From Mesotaenium endlicherianum (Eukaryota > Streptophyta > Zygnematophyceae > Zygnematales > Mesotaeniaceae): DNA of 64,000 nucleotides. The translations under genes and the position numbers were made by a program. The stretch covers positions 62,001 to 126,000 of the forward strand of contig WELA01008653.1 in the NCBI GenBank assembly GCA_009602735.1, in the 5' to 3' direction. How positions within the stretch are numbered: position 1 is the first letter of the stretch; each line of letters begins with the position of its first letter. Below the pieces are notes generated by a model. The model was given only the letters and a program-made list of their open reading frames with translations, had not been told where the DNA came from and made no database searches. Below, piece by piece: positions 54,543 to 62,379 of the stretch.

Positions 54543-55997
54543 TTATACACTCTCTGATCTTTTATCCATAACCGACCGGAGTATATTGCCTGCATCACTG
54601 CCGGTTAACATTGCAAGATACATATGTATAGTTTCTGCAAAACCCGGATAGATTGTCAAATTATTACCCCATATTGACTTATCAGACAACAGGGCTTCAA
54701 GCCAGCCCGGCTCATCCTGCCGGTTCCAGTAGGCAACAATCAATCCCGCTTTATCGTCTTCCACTTTGTAAGGTGCACCTGGTTTCAGGAACAGCAGGTA
54801 AGCCGCAAAGCCAAGCGACATAAGGGTTGGCGCCGATCCGTTCGTTGCAAAATATTTCTCCAGCAAAGGTATATTGCGCATCACCATTTTAGAAGTGTAT
54901 TGTACGGTAATGTTGATCCACAAGTGCTCAATGTATGTATTCCTGAAACGATCGATCACCTGTGTGGCAAAGGTCCGGGCTTCTTCCGTACTGATATCCC
55001 CTCCTGCTACCAGGGGTACAATCTCGTCCATCATCAGGCCGGCAACAAAAGCTGCAAATGTTTCATCCAGCATCGCTTCTTTCACCGTGGTGAATCCTGC
55101 CAGACAGGCAAGTCCGCAAGAAAAAGTATGGGTACCATTCAACAACCGCAGTTTCAGTTCCCTGAACTTATTAATATCGGGCGCCAGTATTACACCTGCA
55201 TCAGCGGTACTGAATGATAATATTTTCCGGGTACGTTCCGAGTTGGTTTCAATAGCCCACAAGCGATAACATTCAGACATGATCATCAGATCATCCCGAT
55301 ACCCTAATTGTTTTTCCAGTGCGGCTGTTTCGGTTGCGCCCAGCTTGCCCGGTACAATACGATCTACCAGCGAATTGCAAAAATCGTTGGCTTCCTGCAA
55401 CCAGTTGCAAAAGTCACTGCTGCATCCTTTCATCTCAGCCAGTTGCAATAAAATAGTTTTCAGTTTATGGGCATTGCCAACGATCAGTTCGGTGGGAATG
55501 ATCACCATACCGGCCTCTTTACTGCCATTGAATGCTTCAAATCTTTTCAGCAGAAAATGCAACAGTCTGCCCGGAAAAGAAACCGGCCGTTCTGCATGTG
55601 CATCTTCGGGCACCAACGTAATACCTACTTCCGTTGTGTTGGAAATGATCACCTGCATGGCTTCGTTCGAAGCGCAGGCCAATATTTCTTCCCATTCTTC
55701 CCGCGCAGAAAGTACGCGGCTGATGGCAGTATTCACTACTGTTCTTTCTGCCGCCTGTCCATTTTCATAGCCTCGTTCTATCTGCGTGAAAACACCTTCC
55801 TGTTGTTTGAATGCATCTGTTCCGCCATTGCTGGTTGATTTCACCACTACAATACTGCCATTGAACAGCTGTTGTCCATTGGCTTTGTTGATAAAATAAT
55901 CCGGCAATCCGCGCAGTAAAACACCTGTTCCAAATTGTAATACTTTCTCGGGGAGTGCTTTTCCCTTTTCCTCTAAAAAGGATCTTGATAATTGCAT
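54543..55997 (-). CDS. uxaB: Tagaturonate reductase
   Basis: NADH-dependent reductase making altronate from tagaturonate. The 484-residue mannitol-dehydrogenase-family protein begins with LQFGTGVLLRGLPDYFINKA for the cofactor fold. It has SNTTEVGITLV and the C-terminal-domain motif KLRLLNGTHTFSCGLACLAG with the catalytic Lys and His region. Fructuronate reductase (UxuB) is a relative, but pairing with UxaC and the sequence favour UxaB. Confidence 0.92.
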   Translation of the reverse strand: MQLSRSFLEEKGKALPEKVLQFGTGVLLRGLPDYFINKANGQQLFNGSIVVVKSTSNGGTDAFKQQEGVFTQIERGYENGQAAERTVVNTAISRVLSAREEWEEILACASNEAMQVIISNTTEVGITLVPEDAHAERPVSFPGRLLHFLLKRFEAFNGSKEAGMVIIPTELIVGNAHKLKTILLQLAEMKGCSSDFCNWLQEANDFCNSLVDRIVPGKLGATETAALEKQLGYRDDLMIMSECYRLWAIETNSERTRKILSFSTADAGVILAPDINKFRELKLRLLNGTHTFSCGLACLAGFTTVKEAMLDETFAAFVAGLMMDEIVPLVAGGDISTEEARTFATQVIDRFRNTYIEHLWINITVQYTSKMVMRNIPLLEKYFATNGSAPTLMSLGFAAYLLFLKPGAPYKVEDDKAGLIVAYWNRQDEPGWLEALLSDKSIWGNNLTIYPGFAETIHMYLAMLTGSDAGNILRSVMDKRSESV

Positions 55998-56032
55998 TTA
56001 ATCTTTATTTTATGTCTGCTTTGCTTTTCGAC

Positions 56033-56159
56033 CGTCATCCCTAGCTCGTCATCCTGAGCGAGCAAAGCGAGTCGAGGGAGCTGCTCGAAGGTTCAGGCAG
56101 CTCCCTCGGCTGCGCTCGGGATGACGTTCTTCGACTCGCTTCGCTCGCTCGGGATGACG
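56033..56159. repeat. Palindromic repeat copy K, composite
   Basis: A full unit (about 56047-56126) with an additional left end (56033-56046) and an additional right arm (56127-56159). It fills the gap between the GH105 gene and uxaB. Confidence 0.9.
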
Positions 56160-56174
56160 TTCTTGTTTGGATTT

Positions 56175-58085
56175 TTATTTTTCCCCTTTCAACGCCCATT
56201 CAGCGATGTCCTGCGCCACTTCAAAATTTTGATAATCTGCAGGTAATCTTCTTCCATCGGTATATTCATTGTACACCCAGGGATCGCCTACAGCAAAAAC
56301 CTTGCCCTTGCCCAATTTCGAAACGGCCACAATATTCTTTCCTTTATGGGTGAGCACCGCCTGTGCAGGTGCTTTCACATTGAGGGTAGCTAATTCTTTG
56401 ATGTATACCTGCCTGGCTCTTTTAAATACGGGATTACCTGCATTCACCCTGATCATACCCATTTCAAATTGCCTGCCTATCACTTTATTCTCACAGTCTT
56501 CATTGAATTGTATTCCAAAATGCGCAGCCAGTTGATTGAGGTGTTTGAATTCTGCGTTGATGCTGTCGTTGCCCATCAGGATCAGTGTGCCACCGGCTTT
56601 TACCCAATTGGTGATAGCCGTAATGTGTGCCTGTTCTATATAATTGGGATGAGGATTTTCTGTAGGAATGTCGGGATCCACAATAATATATACAGATGCT
56701 TTTTTCAGGTTATCTGCCGTAGGCGCTGTTTCCAGCGATGCAGTAGCAGCGCCTGTATTCCTGAATACATGCCCCCATAAAGAGAAGCCGCTATTCGCCC
56801 AATCTTCCCATATATAATGGAACCGAACCGTATTACCCTCTTTGTTCTTCTTTCTTTCGTTATTGAAATAATAATCGAGCAGCACGGTCTTGCCCTTGCC
56901 TACGCCGGATTGCTGGTCGGCCAGGTTTTCCATTTCCGCGGCTGCAAGAATAAATGCTCCAATGCCTTTGGGATCGTTGGTTACTACCGGCTCGCCGATA
57001 TAATAAGCATAACTGCCATCGCGGTATGGTGTACCGCCGAGACCGGCTACCTGGCACACTTTGTTCAGGTTAACCTGTCCGTTATCAACAGTGATAAAAT
57101 TTTTGATAATGCCATCGAATCCTTTCTTCGCAGCGGTCATGGTAGTTGCATCTGTTGTATAAGCCATCCGCAAGGCTTTGGCAAGGGTATATACGAACAT
57201 GCAGGAAGCGGAAGCTTCGGGGTAATTGCCTTTTTCATTGGGCTTGTTCAGTACCTGCCACCATATACCGCTGGTTTTATCCTGTACCTGTTTAACGGCT
57301 GTGATGTATCGTTGCAGGATGCTGAGTAATTCATTTCTTCTCGGATGATCTGCCGGGAAATAATCCAGTATATCTACCAGCGCCATACCATACCAGCCCA
57401 TGGCTCTTCCCCAGAATTGTGATGATTGTCCATTCGCAGGGTTGGACCATTTTTCTGTTTTGTTTTCATCCCATCCGTGGTACAGCAAGCCTGTTCTGGC
57501 ATCCCTGGCGTGCTTTTCCATCCATACGAACTGGTTGGCAATATCATCGAAAGCGGAAGGCTCATTGAAACGCTGCGCATATTGCGCGTAAAATGGTTCC
57601 CCCATGTACAGGCCATCCAGCCACATCTGGTTGGGATATCTTTTCTTGTGCCAAAAGCCGCCTTCTTTAGTACGCGGTTGCCCTGCCAGTTGTTCACGCA
57701 GTAGCTGCGCTCCTTTTTTATACTTCTCCTCTTCCAGCACTTCATACAATAACAAGAGGCTGCATCCCGACTTAATGTTGTCTATATTGTAATCGGCCTG
57801 TTTGTATGTACGTATGTTGCCATCTTTCTGTACAAACAGGTCCATACTCTTTTGTATGTAATTGAAATATTTTCCTTTGCCCGTACGCAACCATACCTGT
57901 TCCAATCCGTTCAATACAATACCCTGATCATAAGACCAGCCTGCAGGGTGGCCGGGCTTCATGGCCATACTGTCGGGCCAGAGATGCATAACGGTTTCAG
58001 CCATGCGTTCAGACCAGGGCTGCGCACCTGCTGAAAAACAGCTGATCATGAGCAAAAGCGTAAAAAGGTGGAGGCGATGTTTCAT
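56175..58085 (-). CDS. GH105-type unsaturated glycuronyl hydrolase with extra C-terminal domain
   Basis: A 636-residue secreted enzyme with a signal peptide (residues 1-21, ending SAGAQP). Residues about 30-380 form the GH88/105 barrel. NQMWLDGLYMGEPFYAQYA carries the catalytic Asp, and GRAMGWYGMALVDILDYFP is typical. This family removes unsaturated galacturonic acid from lyase-cut rhamnogalacturonan. Residues about 395-636 are a separate domain (IIVDPDIPTENPHPNYIE, TLILMGNDSINAEF) resembling a DUF4350/GATase-like fold. The ATG at 58085 is preferred over 58097. It is divergent from the LacI gene across a candidate operator. Confidence 0.88.
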   Translation of the reverse strand: MKHRLHLFTLLLMISCFSAGAQPWSERMAETVMHLWPDSMAMKPGHPAGWSYDQGIVLNGLEQVWLRTGKGKYFNYIQKSMDLFVQKDGNIRTYKQADYNIDNIKSGCSLLLLYEVLEEEKYKKGAQLLREQLAGQPRTKEGGFWHKKRYPNQMWLDGLYMGEPFYAQYAQRFNEPSAFDDIANQFVWMEKHARDARTGLLYHGWDENKTEKWSNPANGQSSQFWGRAMGWYGMALVDILDYFPADHPRRNELLSILQRYITAVKQVQDKTSGIWWQVLNKPNEKGNYPEASASCMFVYTLAKALRMAYTTDATTMTAAKKGFDGIIKNFITVDNGQVNLNKVCQVAGLGGTPYRDGSYAYYIGEPVVTNDPKGIGAFILAAAEMENLADQQSGVGKGKTVLLDYYFNNERKKNKEGNTVRFHYIWEDWANSGFSLWGHVFRNTGAATASLETAPTADNLKKASVYIIVDPDIPTENPHPNYIEQAHITAITNWVKAGGTLILMGNDSINAEFKHLNQLAAHFGIQFNEDCENKVIGRQFEMGMIRVNAGNPVFKRARQVYIKELATLNVKAPAQAVLTHKGKNIVAVSKLGKGKVFAVGDPWVYNEYTDGRRLPADYQNFEVAQDIAEWALKGEK

Positions 58086-58146
58086 AATTAGCGACAAGTC
58101 TACTCAGTTATCAGCACAGAAACTCATCTGTTTACTACTATTTTTA

Positions 58147-58160
58147 CGCAAACGTTCCCG
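58147..58160. promoter_or_regulatory. Candidate LacI-type operator upstream of GH105 and lacI
   Basis: CGCAAACGTTCCCG matches the palindrome at 49572-49585 in 12 of 14 positions. It lies 62 bp before the GH105 start and 53 bp before the LacI-type start. The distance to the leftward gene is almost the same as at the kdgA site (61 bp). Confidence 0.6.
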
Positions 58161-58212
58161 GTATCAATTCCAGTCCGCTTACCCTGTAAATAGTTTAATT
58201 TTAAGCTGCTGT

Positions 58213-59262
58213 ATGAAATTTGAAGCAGTTACCATAAAAGATATTGCAAAAGCGCTCGGTCTGTCCACTTCCACCGTTTCGAGGGCGCTCCGCGACAGTT
58301 ATGAGATCAGCCCCGAAACCAAAAAACAGGTATTGGAATATGCGCAAAAGATCAATTACAGACCCAATCCCATCGCGCTTAGCCTGAAAGAAAAACGCAG
58401 CCATTCCATCGGCATCGTAGTATCTGAAATAGCCAACAACTTTTTTTCGCAGGTGATCAATGGGATAGAATCCATTGCGTATGATCGTGGTTATAATGTG
58501 GTCATCACCCAAAGTCATGAATCTTACCACCGCGAGCTGAGCAATGTGCAGTACCTGGCTTCCCGTTCCGTAGATGGGTTACTGATATCCGTTTCGGCTG
58601 AAACGCAGGATCTGCAACACTTGCAAGGGTTGCATGAGAAAGGGCTACCGATCGTTTTTTTCGACAGGGTCGTGGAAAATATTGAAACACACAAAGTAAC
58701 CATCGACAATGCACGCGGCGCTTTCGATGCCACGCATTATCTTTTACAGCAAGGGTATCAACAGGTAGCAGCACTGATGAATGCTGAATACCTGTCGATT
58801 ACCAGGGAAAGGTTAGCTGGTTATAAAAACGCAATGAACAAAAACGGGCTATCCTTCGATCCGGATCTCGTGCAATATTGTCGGCACGGTGGACTGGATT
58901 ACGAAGAAGTGGAACAAGCGCTGGATCAGCTTTTCAGTCAGCAAAAAAGGCCCGATGCCATTTTTGGCGGCTCCGATACGCTGACCACCAATTGCCTTCG
59001 TTATTTAAAAGCACATAATATCTGCATGCCCGAAGACATTGGCTTCATCGGTTTCTCCAACATAGACCTGAGCGAATTGCTTTCGCCTTCTTTATCGGTG
59101 GTACGCCAACCTGCCTTTGAAATAGGCAAGCTGGCTACCAGCCTTTTACTGGAGTTGATCGAAAGCAAGCGTCCTGTAAAAACTTTCAACACACAAGTGC
59201 TATCTCCCAGTTTGCTCATCGGCGAATCGTCTCAGCGCATAAAAAAGGCCAAAAAATTGTAA
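58213..59262 (+). CDS. LacI-family transcriptional regulator
   Basis: A 349-residue repressor. The N-terminal helix-turn-helix reads VTIKDIAKALGLSTSTVSRA with the hinge NYRPNPIALSLK. Then comes a periplasmic-binding-like sensor domain (IGIVVSEIANNFFSQVINGI; later GFIGFSNIDLSELLSPSL). The ATG at 58213 starts directly at the DNA-binding domain. The frame is open further upstream to 57961, within the divergent GH105 gene, but that is not expected to be translated. Likely ligands are galacturonate-pathway intermediates. Confidence 0.93.
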   Translation: MKFEAVTIKDIAKALGLSTSTVSRALRDSYEISPETKKQVLEYAQKINYRPNPIALSLKEKRSHSIGIVVSEIANNFFSQVINGIESIAYDRGYNVVITQSHESYHRELSNVQYLASRSVDGLLISVSAETQDLQHLQGLHEKGLPIVFFDRVVENIETHKVTIDNARGAFDATHYLLQQGYQQVAALMNAEYLSITRERLAGYKNAMNKNGLSFDPDLVQYCRHGGLDYEEVEQALDQLFSQQKRPDAIFGGSDTLTTNCLRYLKAHNICMPEDIGFIGFSNIDLSELLSPSLSVVRQPAFEIGKLATSLLLELIESKRPVKTFNTQVLSPSLLIGESSQRIKKAKKL

Positions 59263-59273
59263 CGGTCTTTTTT
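59241..59273. terminator. Bidirectional terminator between lacI and the barrel gene
   Basis: AAAAAAGGCC and GGTCTTTTTT pair over 10 bp with one G-T pair around a 13-base loop. A-rich and T-rich flanks suit termination on both strands. It spans both stop codons. Confidence 0.65.
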
Positions 59274-60354
59274 AAAAGCGGATGTTCATGCCTATGCTAA
59301 CACTATAATCTGCAAATGCCGCATCACCTTGTGCATACGTGCCTGTTATATCTGTTTTGATCATGTCCGGTACACTCTGTGTGCGGTCGCGCTTAACAGC
59401 CACCGGCACATACGCATACAGGCTCATCTTTTTGAATGCATAAGTAACGCCCGGCTCTACCGAAACTACATAACCCGGCCTCCTGAATCCATTGCTGCCA
59501 CCAACCAGGTCTTTTGCAGGAACACATTCTTTGCGAATACCTCCTGATAGTGTGAACCTATTAACCTGGAAATTTGCTCCTAACCTGTACATGTATTGAT
59601 CCGGTACACTCATCACATCGCTTCCATAAGCAACTGCAGTTGGACTGGGTGTTCCGCCCCTTGCTGTAGATACGCCATTCTGTTCTCTCGGGTTGATGAG
59701 ATAATAAAAATTACCATAGAGGTTCACACGATGTGATAAGTTGTAATAGGCATTCAGCTCTGTAGTGAAGCCTGTGCCGCCATCGCCCAATTGTATGGAC
59801 TGGTCAACAGGACCATACACCGTAACACCAGGCGTTGCAGTGTAAAATTTATCCTGGTATTTGTAATCGCCGGTAGGCAGTTTGATGCCCAACCCGGCCT
59901 GCGCGTTGAAGCGGTGGTGACTGGCAGGATCCAGTATCCAGGCGTATGCAGTGAATCGCACGTCGCCCATACCGAAAGATTTGGTAGTATGTCTTTCTTT
60001 ACCGCCATGTTCATACAAAGAAGAGCGTTCATTGTACAATATGGGCATATTGAATGCCAGCGACCATCTTTTATTGAGTATACGGGTAAGTGTAAGGTCC
60101 AGTGCATAGGAATGATTGATCACTTCCGTGCCATTTGCTATGCGCTGCGGCTGTTCCTGTGTACCCACAAAATGGCGGAATGATTTGAAATACCGGTTGT
60201 TGGCATTGAACATCCATTTGCTTTCTGTAGTATCTGCGCCGGTATGTTCCATCATGCACATGCCGCCGATGCTGCGAATGGCTACGCAGCCTTGTGAAGA
60301 GGCTTGCACGGAAATAAGCAGTACGCTAATAGTGAATATGAGTATAGGTTTCAC
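59272..60354 (-). CDS. Outer-membrane beta-barrel protein
   Basis: A 360-residue protein with a signal peptide (about residues 1-20, ending ASSQG). Alternating strand pattern, aromatic belts and a C-terminal Phe (VSIGMNIRF) mark a barrel of 12-16 strands. LGIKLPTGDYKYQDKFY and YAYVPVAVKRDRTQS are shared with proteins loosely annotated as phenol-pathway meta-type transporters. The substrate is unknown. It is the last gene of a leftward run beginning with the GH65 enzyme; it lies 38 bp after the haloperoxidase-like gene. Confidence 0.75.
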   Translation of the reverse strand: MKPILIFTISVLLISVQASSQGCVAIRSIGGMCMMEHTGADTTESKWMFNANNRYFKSFRHFVGTQEQPQRIANGTEVINHSYALDLTLTRILNKRWSLAFNMPILYNERSSLYEHGGKERHTTKSFGMGDVRFTAYAWILDPASHHRFNAQAGLGIKLPTGDYKYQDKFYTATPGVTVYGPVDQSIQLGDGGTGFTTELNAYYNLSHRVNLYGNFYYLINPREQNGVSTARGGTPSPTAVAYGSDVMSVPDQYMYRLGANFQVNRFTLSGGIRKECVPAKDLVGGSNGFRRPGYVVSVEPGVTYAFKKMSLYAYVPVAVKRDRTQSVPDMIKTDITGTYAQGDAAFADYSVSIGMNIRF

Positions 60355-60392
60355 AATAAGTAGTTTAGTTTGTAAATAATAATAAGGCCGAC

Positions 60393-61718
60393 TTATTTTT
60401 TCATCTTCAGCCGATCAACGATGAGGTCACCCACCATCTTGCCGTATTTCGTACTCACGATACAAGAGTTGTGATAATGAAGACCTCCATAAAACCGGGC
60501 CCAGTTGTTTTCTTCTGCTGCATCACGGAAAGATTTATACGAGCGGTTGGCTATACCAAATTCCAGTTCGGTAGAATCGGTATAGGCCAGGTGATCACCG
60601 AACACGCTGGTCAGCGCTTCTGCCGCAGCTGAAGAAATAGTGGAATGCCCGCAAGTATATTCCGGGAAAGCAGGTGTTTGTAAATAGGGGCGCCAATTGG
60701 GATCGAAATATTTATTGATCACCGTTTCGGGCCTTACGGTGTTGTATAGGTATTTAGCATCCCAACAGTGGATGAATGCATCGAACAAAGCAATACTGGT
60801 TTTGGCAAAAGCGCAAACAGTAGTGGCAAAATCTGCTTTAACGGTTTGAGCAGCAATACCTGTAATACTCATCCAGTGTCCCGGCGGTGAGAACTTTTTG
60901 GTGCTGAACATCACGTGACCGGAGACATTCATTTTAAACGGATTGTCATCCCAGAAAGCAGCAATATGTTTTTGTTCATCATTCAGACTGTCCACTGCTT
61001 GTTTTATCATCATTACATTACGGTAGTACTCGCTGTTTTTGTCCTTGATATCAAACTTAGGAGGAGGTACCGGACGGAACTGGTTCGCACTGTCGAGCAC
61101 CATGGTGCGTATTTCCATCCAGTGAGGCTCTGCCGCCTGGGCATACATGGGTGGTGTAGGCACCCAACGTCCCGGGCTATCGATGACGGTGTATTTTTCT
61201 CCACTTCTTGTCTGGGCATAATTATCTCCCTTGCTCCATGCTAAAATAGCATTGCCTACTGCTTGTGCATACGCTTCGGAGTTTGCACGCATTGCCTTTG
61301 GCATACCATGATCCTTCGCCATTTTTTTCAGACTGTCTACATACAATTGCATACTGCCCTCCGGGAAAGTAACGGCTTCTCCAACTTTACAATAAGCCAG
61401 CAAAGCTGCATAAGGGAAATCAATCTCTTTACCGGCCTCCGGCCCGGGAACGGATTTCAATCCTTTTAGTTGTCCGGCCAGTGACTGATATTGATTGGGG
61501 GCGCCCGCAGCTATGACTTCATAACCGGCGATAGCCGCATATGCATAATTACGTGAAGCTACAACAGGGTTAAAATTATTCCCCATTACCACTGTATTCA
61601 ATTCATATACAGTTCTGGAATACAAGCCGGGGTTATGTATGATGGTTTGATAATCCTTTTGCTGATTACAAGACACAAAAAAAAATGCGGCAACCGCAAT
61701 ACCGATGATTTGTTTCAT
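60393..61718 (-). CDS. Vanadium-haloperoxidase-like (PAP2-superfamily) lipoprotein
   Basis: A 441-residue protein. The lipoprotein signal ends FFFVSCNQQ, so Cys18 should be lipidated. The C-terminal part has the phosphate/vanadate-binding set: a Lys/Arg region, the core PEYTCGHSTISSAAAEAL, and RFYGGLHYHNSC with the His pair. This domain order fits vanadium-dependent haloperoxidase relatives, whose oxidation activity in lipoprotein forms is unproven, and an acid-phosphatase role is possible. The ATG at 61718 begins at the signal. A strong hairpin lies just upstream. Confidence 0.82.
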   Translation of the reverse strand: MKQIIGIAVAAFFFVSCNQQKDYQTIIHNPGLYSRTVYELNTVVMGNNFNPVVASRNYAYAAIAGYEVIAAGAPNQYQSLAGQLKGLKSVPGPEAGKEIDFPYAALLAYCKVGEAVTFPEGSMQLYVDSLKKMAKDHGMPKAMRANSEAYAQAVGNAILAWSKGDNYAQTRSGEKYTVIDSPGRWVPTPPMYAQAAEPHWMEIRTMVLDSANQFRPVPPPKFDIKDKNSEYYRNVMMIKQAVDSLNDEQKHIAAFWDDNPFKMNVSGHVMFSTKKFSPPGHWMSITGIAAQTVKADFATTVCAFAKTSIALFDAFIHCWDAKYLYNTVRPETVINKYFDPNWRPYLQTPAFPEYTCGHSTISSAAAEALTSVFGDHLAYTDSTELEFGIANRSYKSFRDAAEENNWARFYGGLHYHNSCIVSTKYGKMVGDLIVDRLKMKK

Positions 61719-61739
61719 AATAACATAGAATAAAAATAG

Positions 61740-61769
61740 GTAACATCTCCCTGCCAGAGGAGATGTTAC
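61740..61769 (-). terminator. Hairpin between the unknown exported gene and the haloperoxidase-like gene
   Basis: GTAACATCTCC (61740-61750) and GGAGATGTTAC (61759-61769) form a perfect 11-bp stem with an 8-base loop. On the minus strand CTATTTTTATT follows, fitting a terminator or attenuator for the GH65 unit. TATTTTTA is also a 7/8 promoter box, so a new start for the next gene is possible. Confidence 0.6.
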
Positions 61770-61795
61770 ATTGCTTAATAACATCGTCTATAAAA

Positions 61796-62356
61796 TCAAG
61801 CAATGTCCGGCGGCTGTTCTGCTACCGGTAAAAAACACTGTATCGTACCAACAGCACGATCTGTAAATGTACATTCAGATGCAGGATTGAATGGGCAAAG
61901 ATGCCATTCATTGTCCTGGTTGAAATATTCTGTTGTAAGAAACTTAAATGCGAGAGAATTGGCACCCTGTTTTTTTGCTCCCTGAGGCGCATGCGTGAGG
62001 TCATAAGCCAACTTGAAAAATTCATCCCTGGCATTCTGGATACCTGTTTTAATGGTATTGGGAATACAAGCCAGTTCAAGTGAATCTTTGTAAAAACGCC
62101 GTTTAACATAACTGTAATTCACACCATTGATGACGATGTTTCCATCTACCCTTTCAAAGGTTTCTGAATTAGTACCATAAGGTAATGGAGCGGCTATTTT
62201 AAGGTATATCAGGTCTTGTTCACTGTAATCGCTCTTGTCCAGCTGAGATTGCAATTGTGCATCCGCCCTTGTTTCCAGGTAATCGGTAAGCAATCGGTGG
62301 CCTCCCCAATTGAACACCAGCATAGCCAGTAGCAGTATGGCAGCAATCTTCTTCAC
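61796..62356 (-). CDS. Exported protein of unknown function
   Basis: I do not recognise a named family. The N-terminus has a basic start and a hydrophobic run (KKIAAILLLAMLVFNW), either a signal or an anchor. The remaining ~160 residues are soluble, with NGVNYSYVKRRFYKDSLEL near the centre and two Cys in a short C-terminal segment (LCPFNPASECTF). Two GTG codons can serve as start; 62356 places the basic residues directly before the hydrophobic run, and 62374 is the alternative. It is co-transcribed with GH65 (stop to start about 24 bp). Confidence 0.6.
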   Translation of the reverse strand: MKKIAAILLLAMLVFNWGGHRLLTDYLETRADAQLQSQLDKSDYSEQDLIYLKIAAPLPYGTNSETFERVDGNIVINGVNYSYVKRRFYKDSLELACIPNTIKTGIQNARDEFFKLAYDLTHAPQGAKKQGANSLAFKFLTTEYFNQDNEWHLCPFNPASECTFTDRAVGTIQCFLPVAEQPPDIA

Positions 62357-62379
62357 TATGTGTAAATATAACACAAATT

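Noticed and set aside
57961-58212. N-terminal extension of the LacI regulator
   Set aside because: It lies within the opposite-strand GH105 gene and its promoter; the ATG at 58213 begins at the DNA-binding domain.
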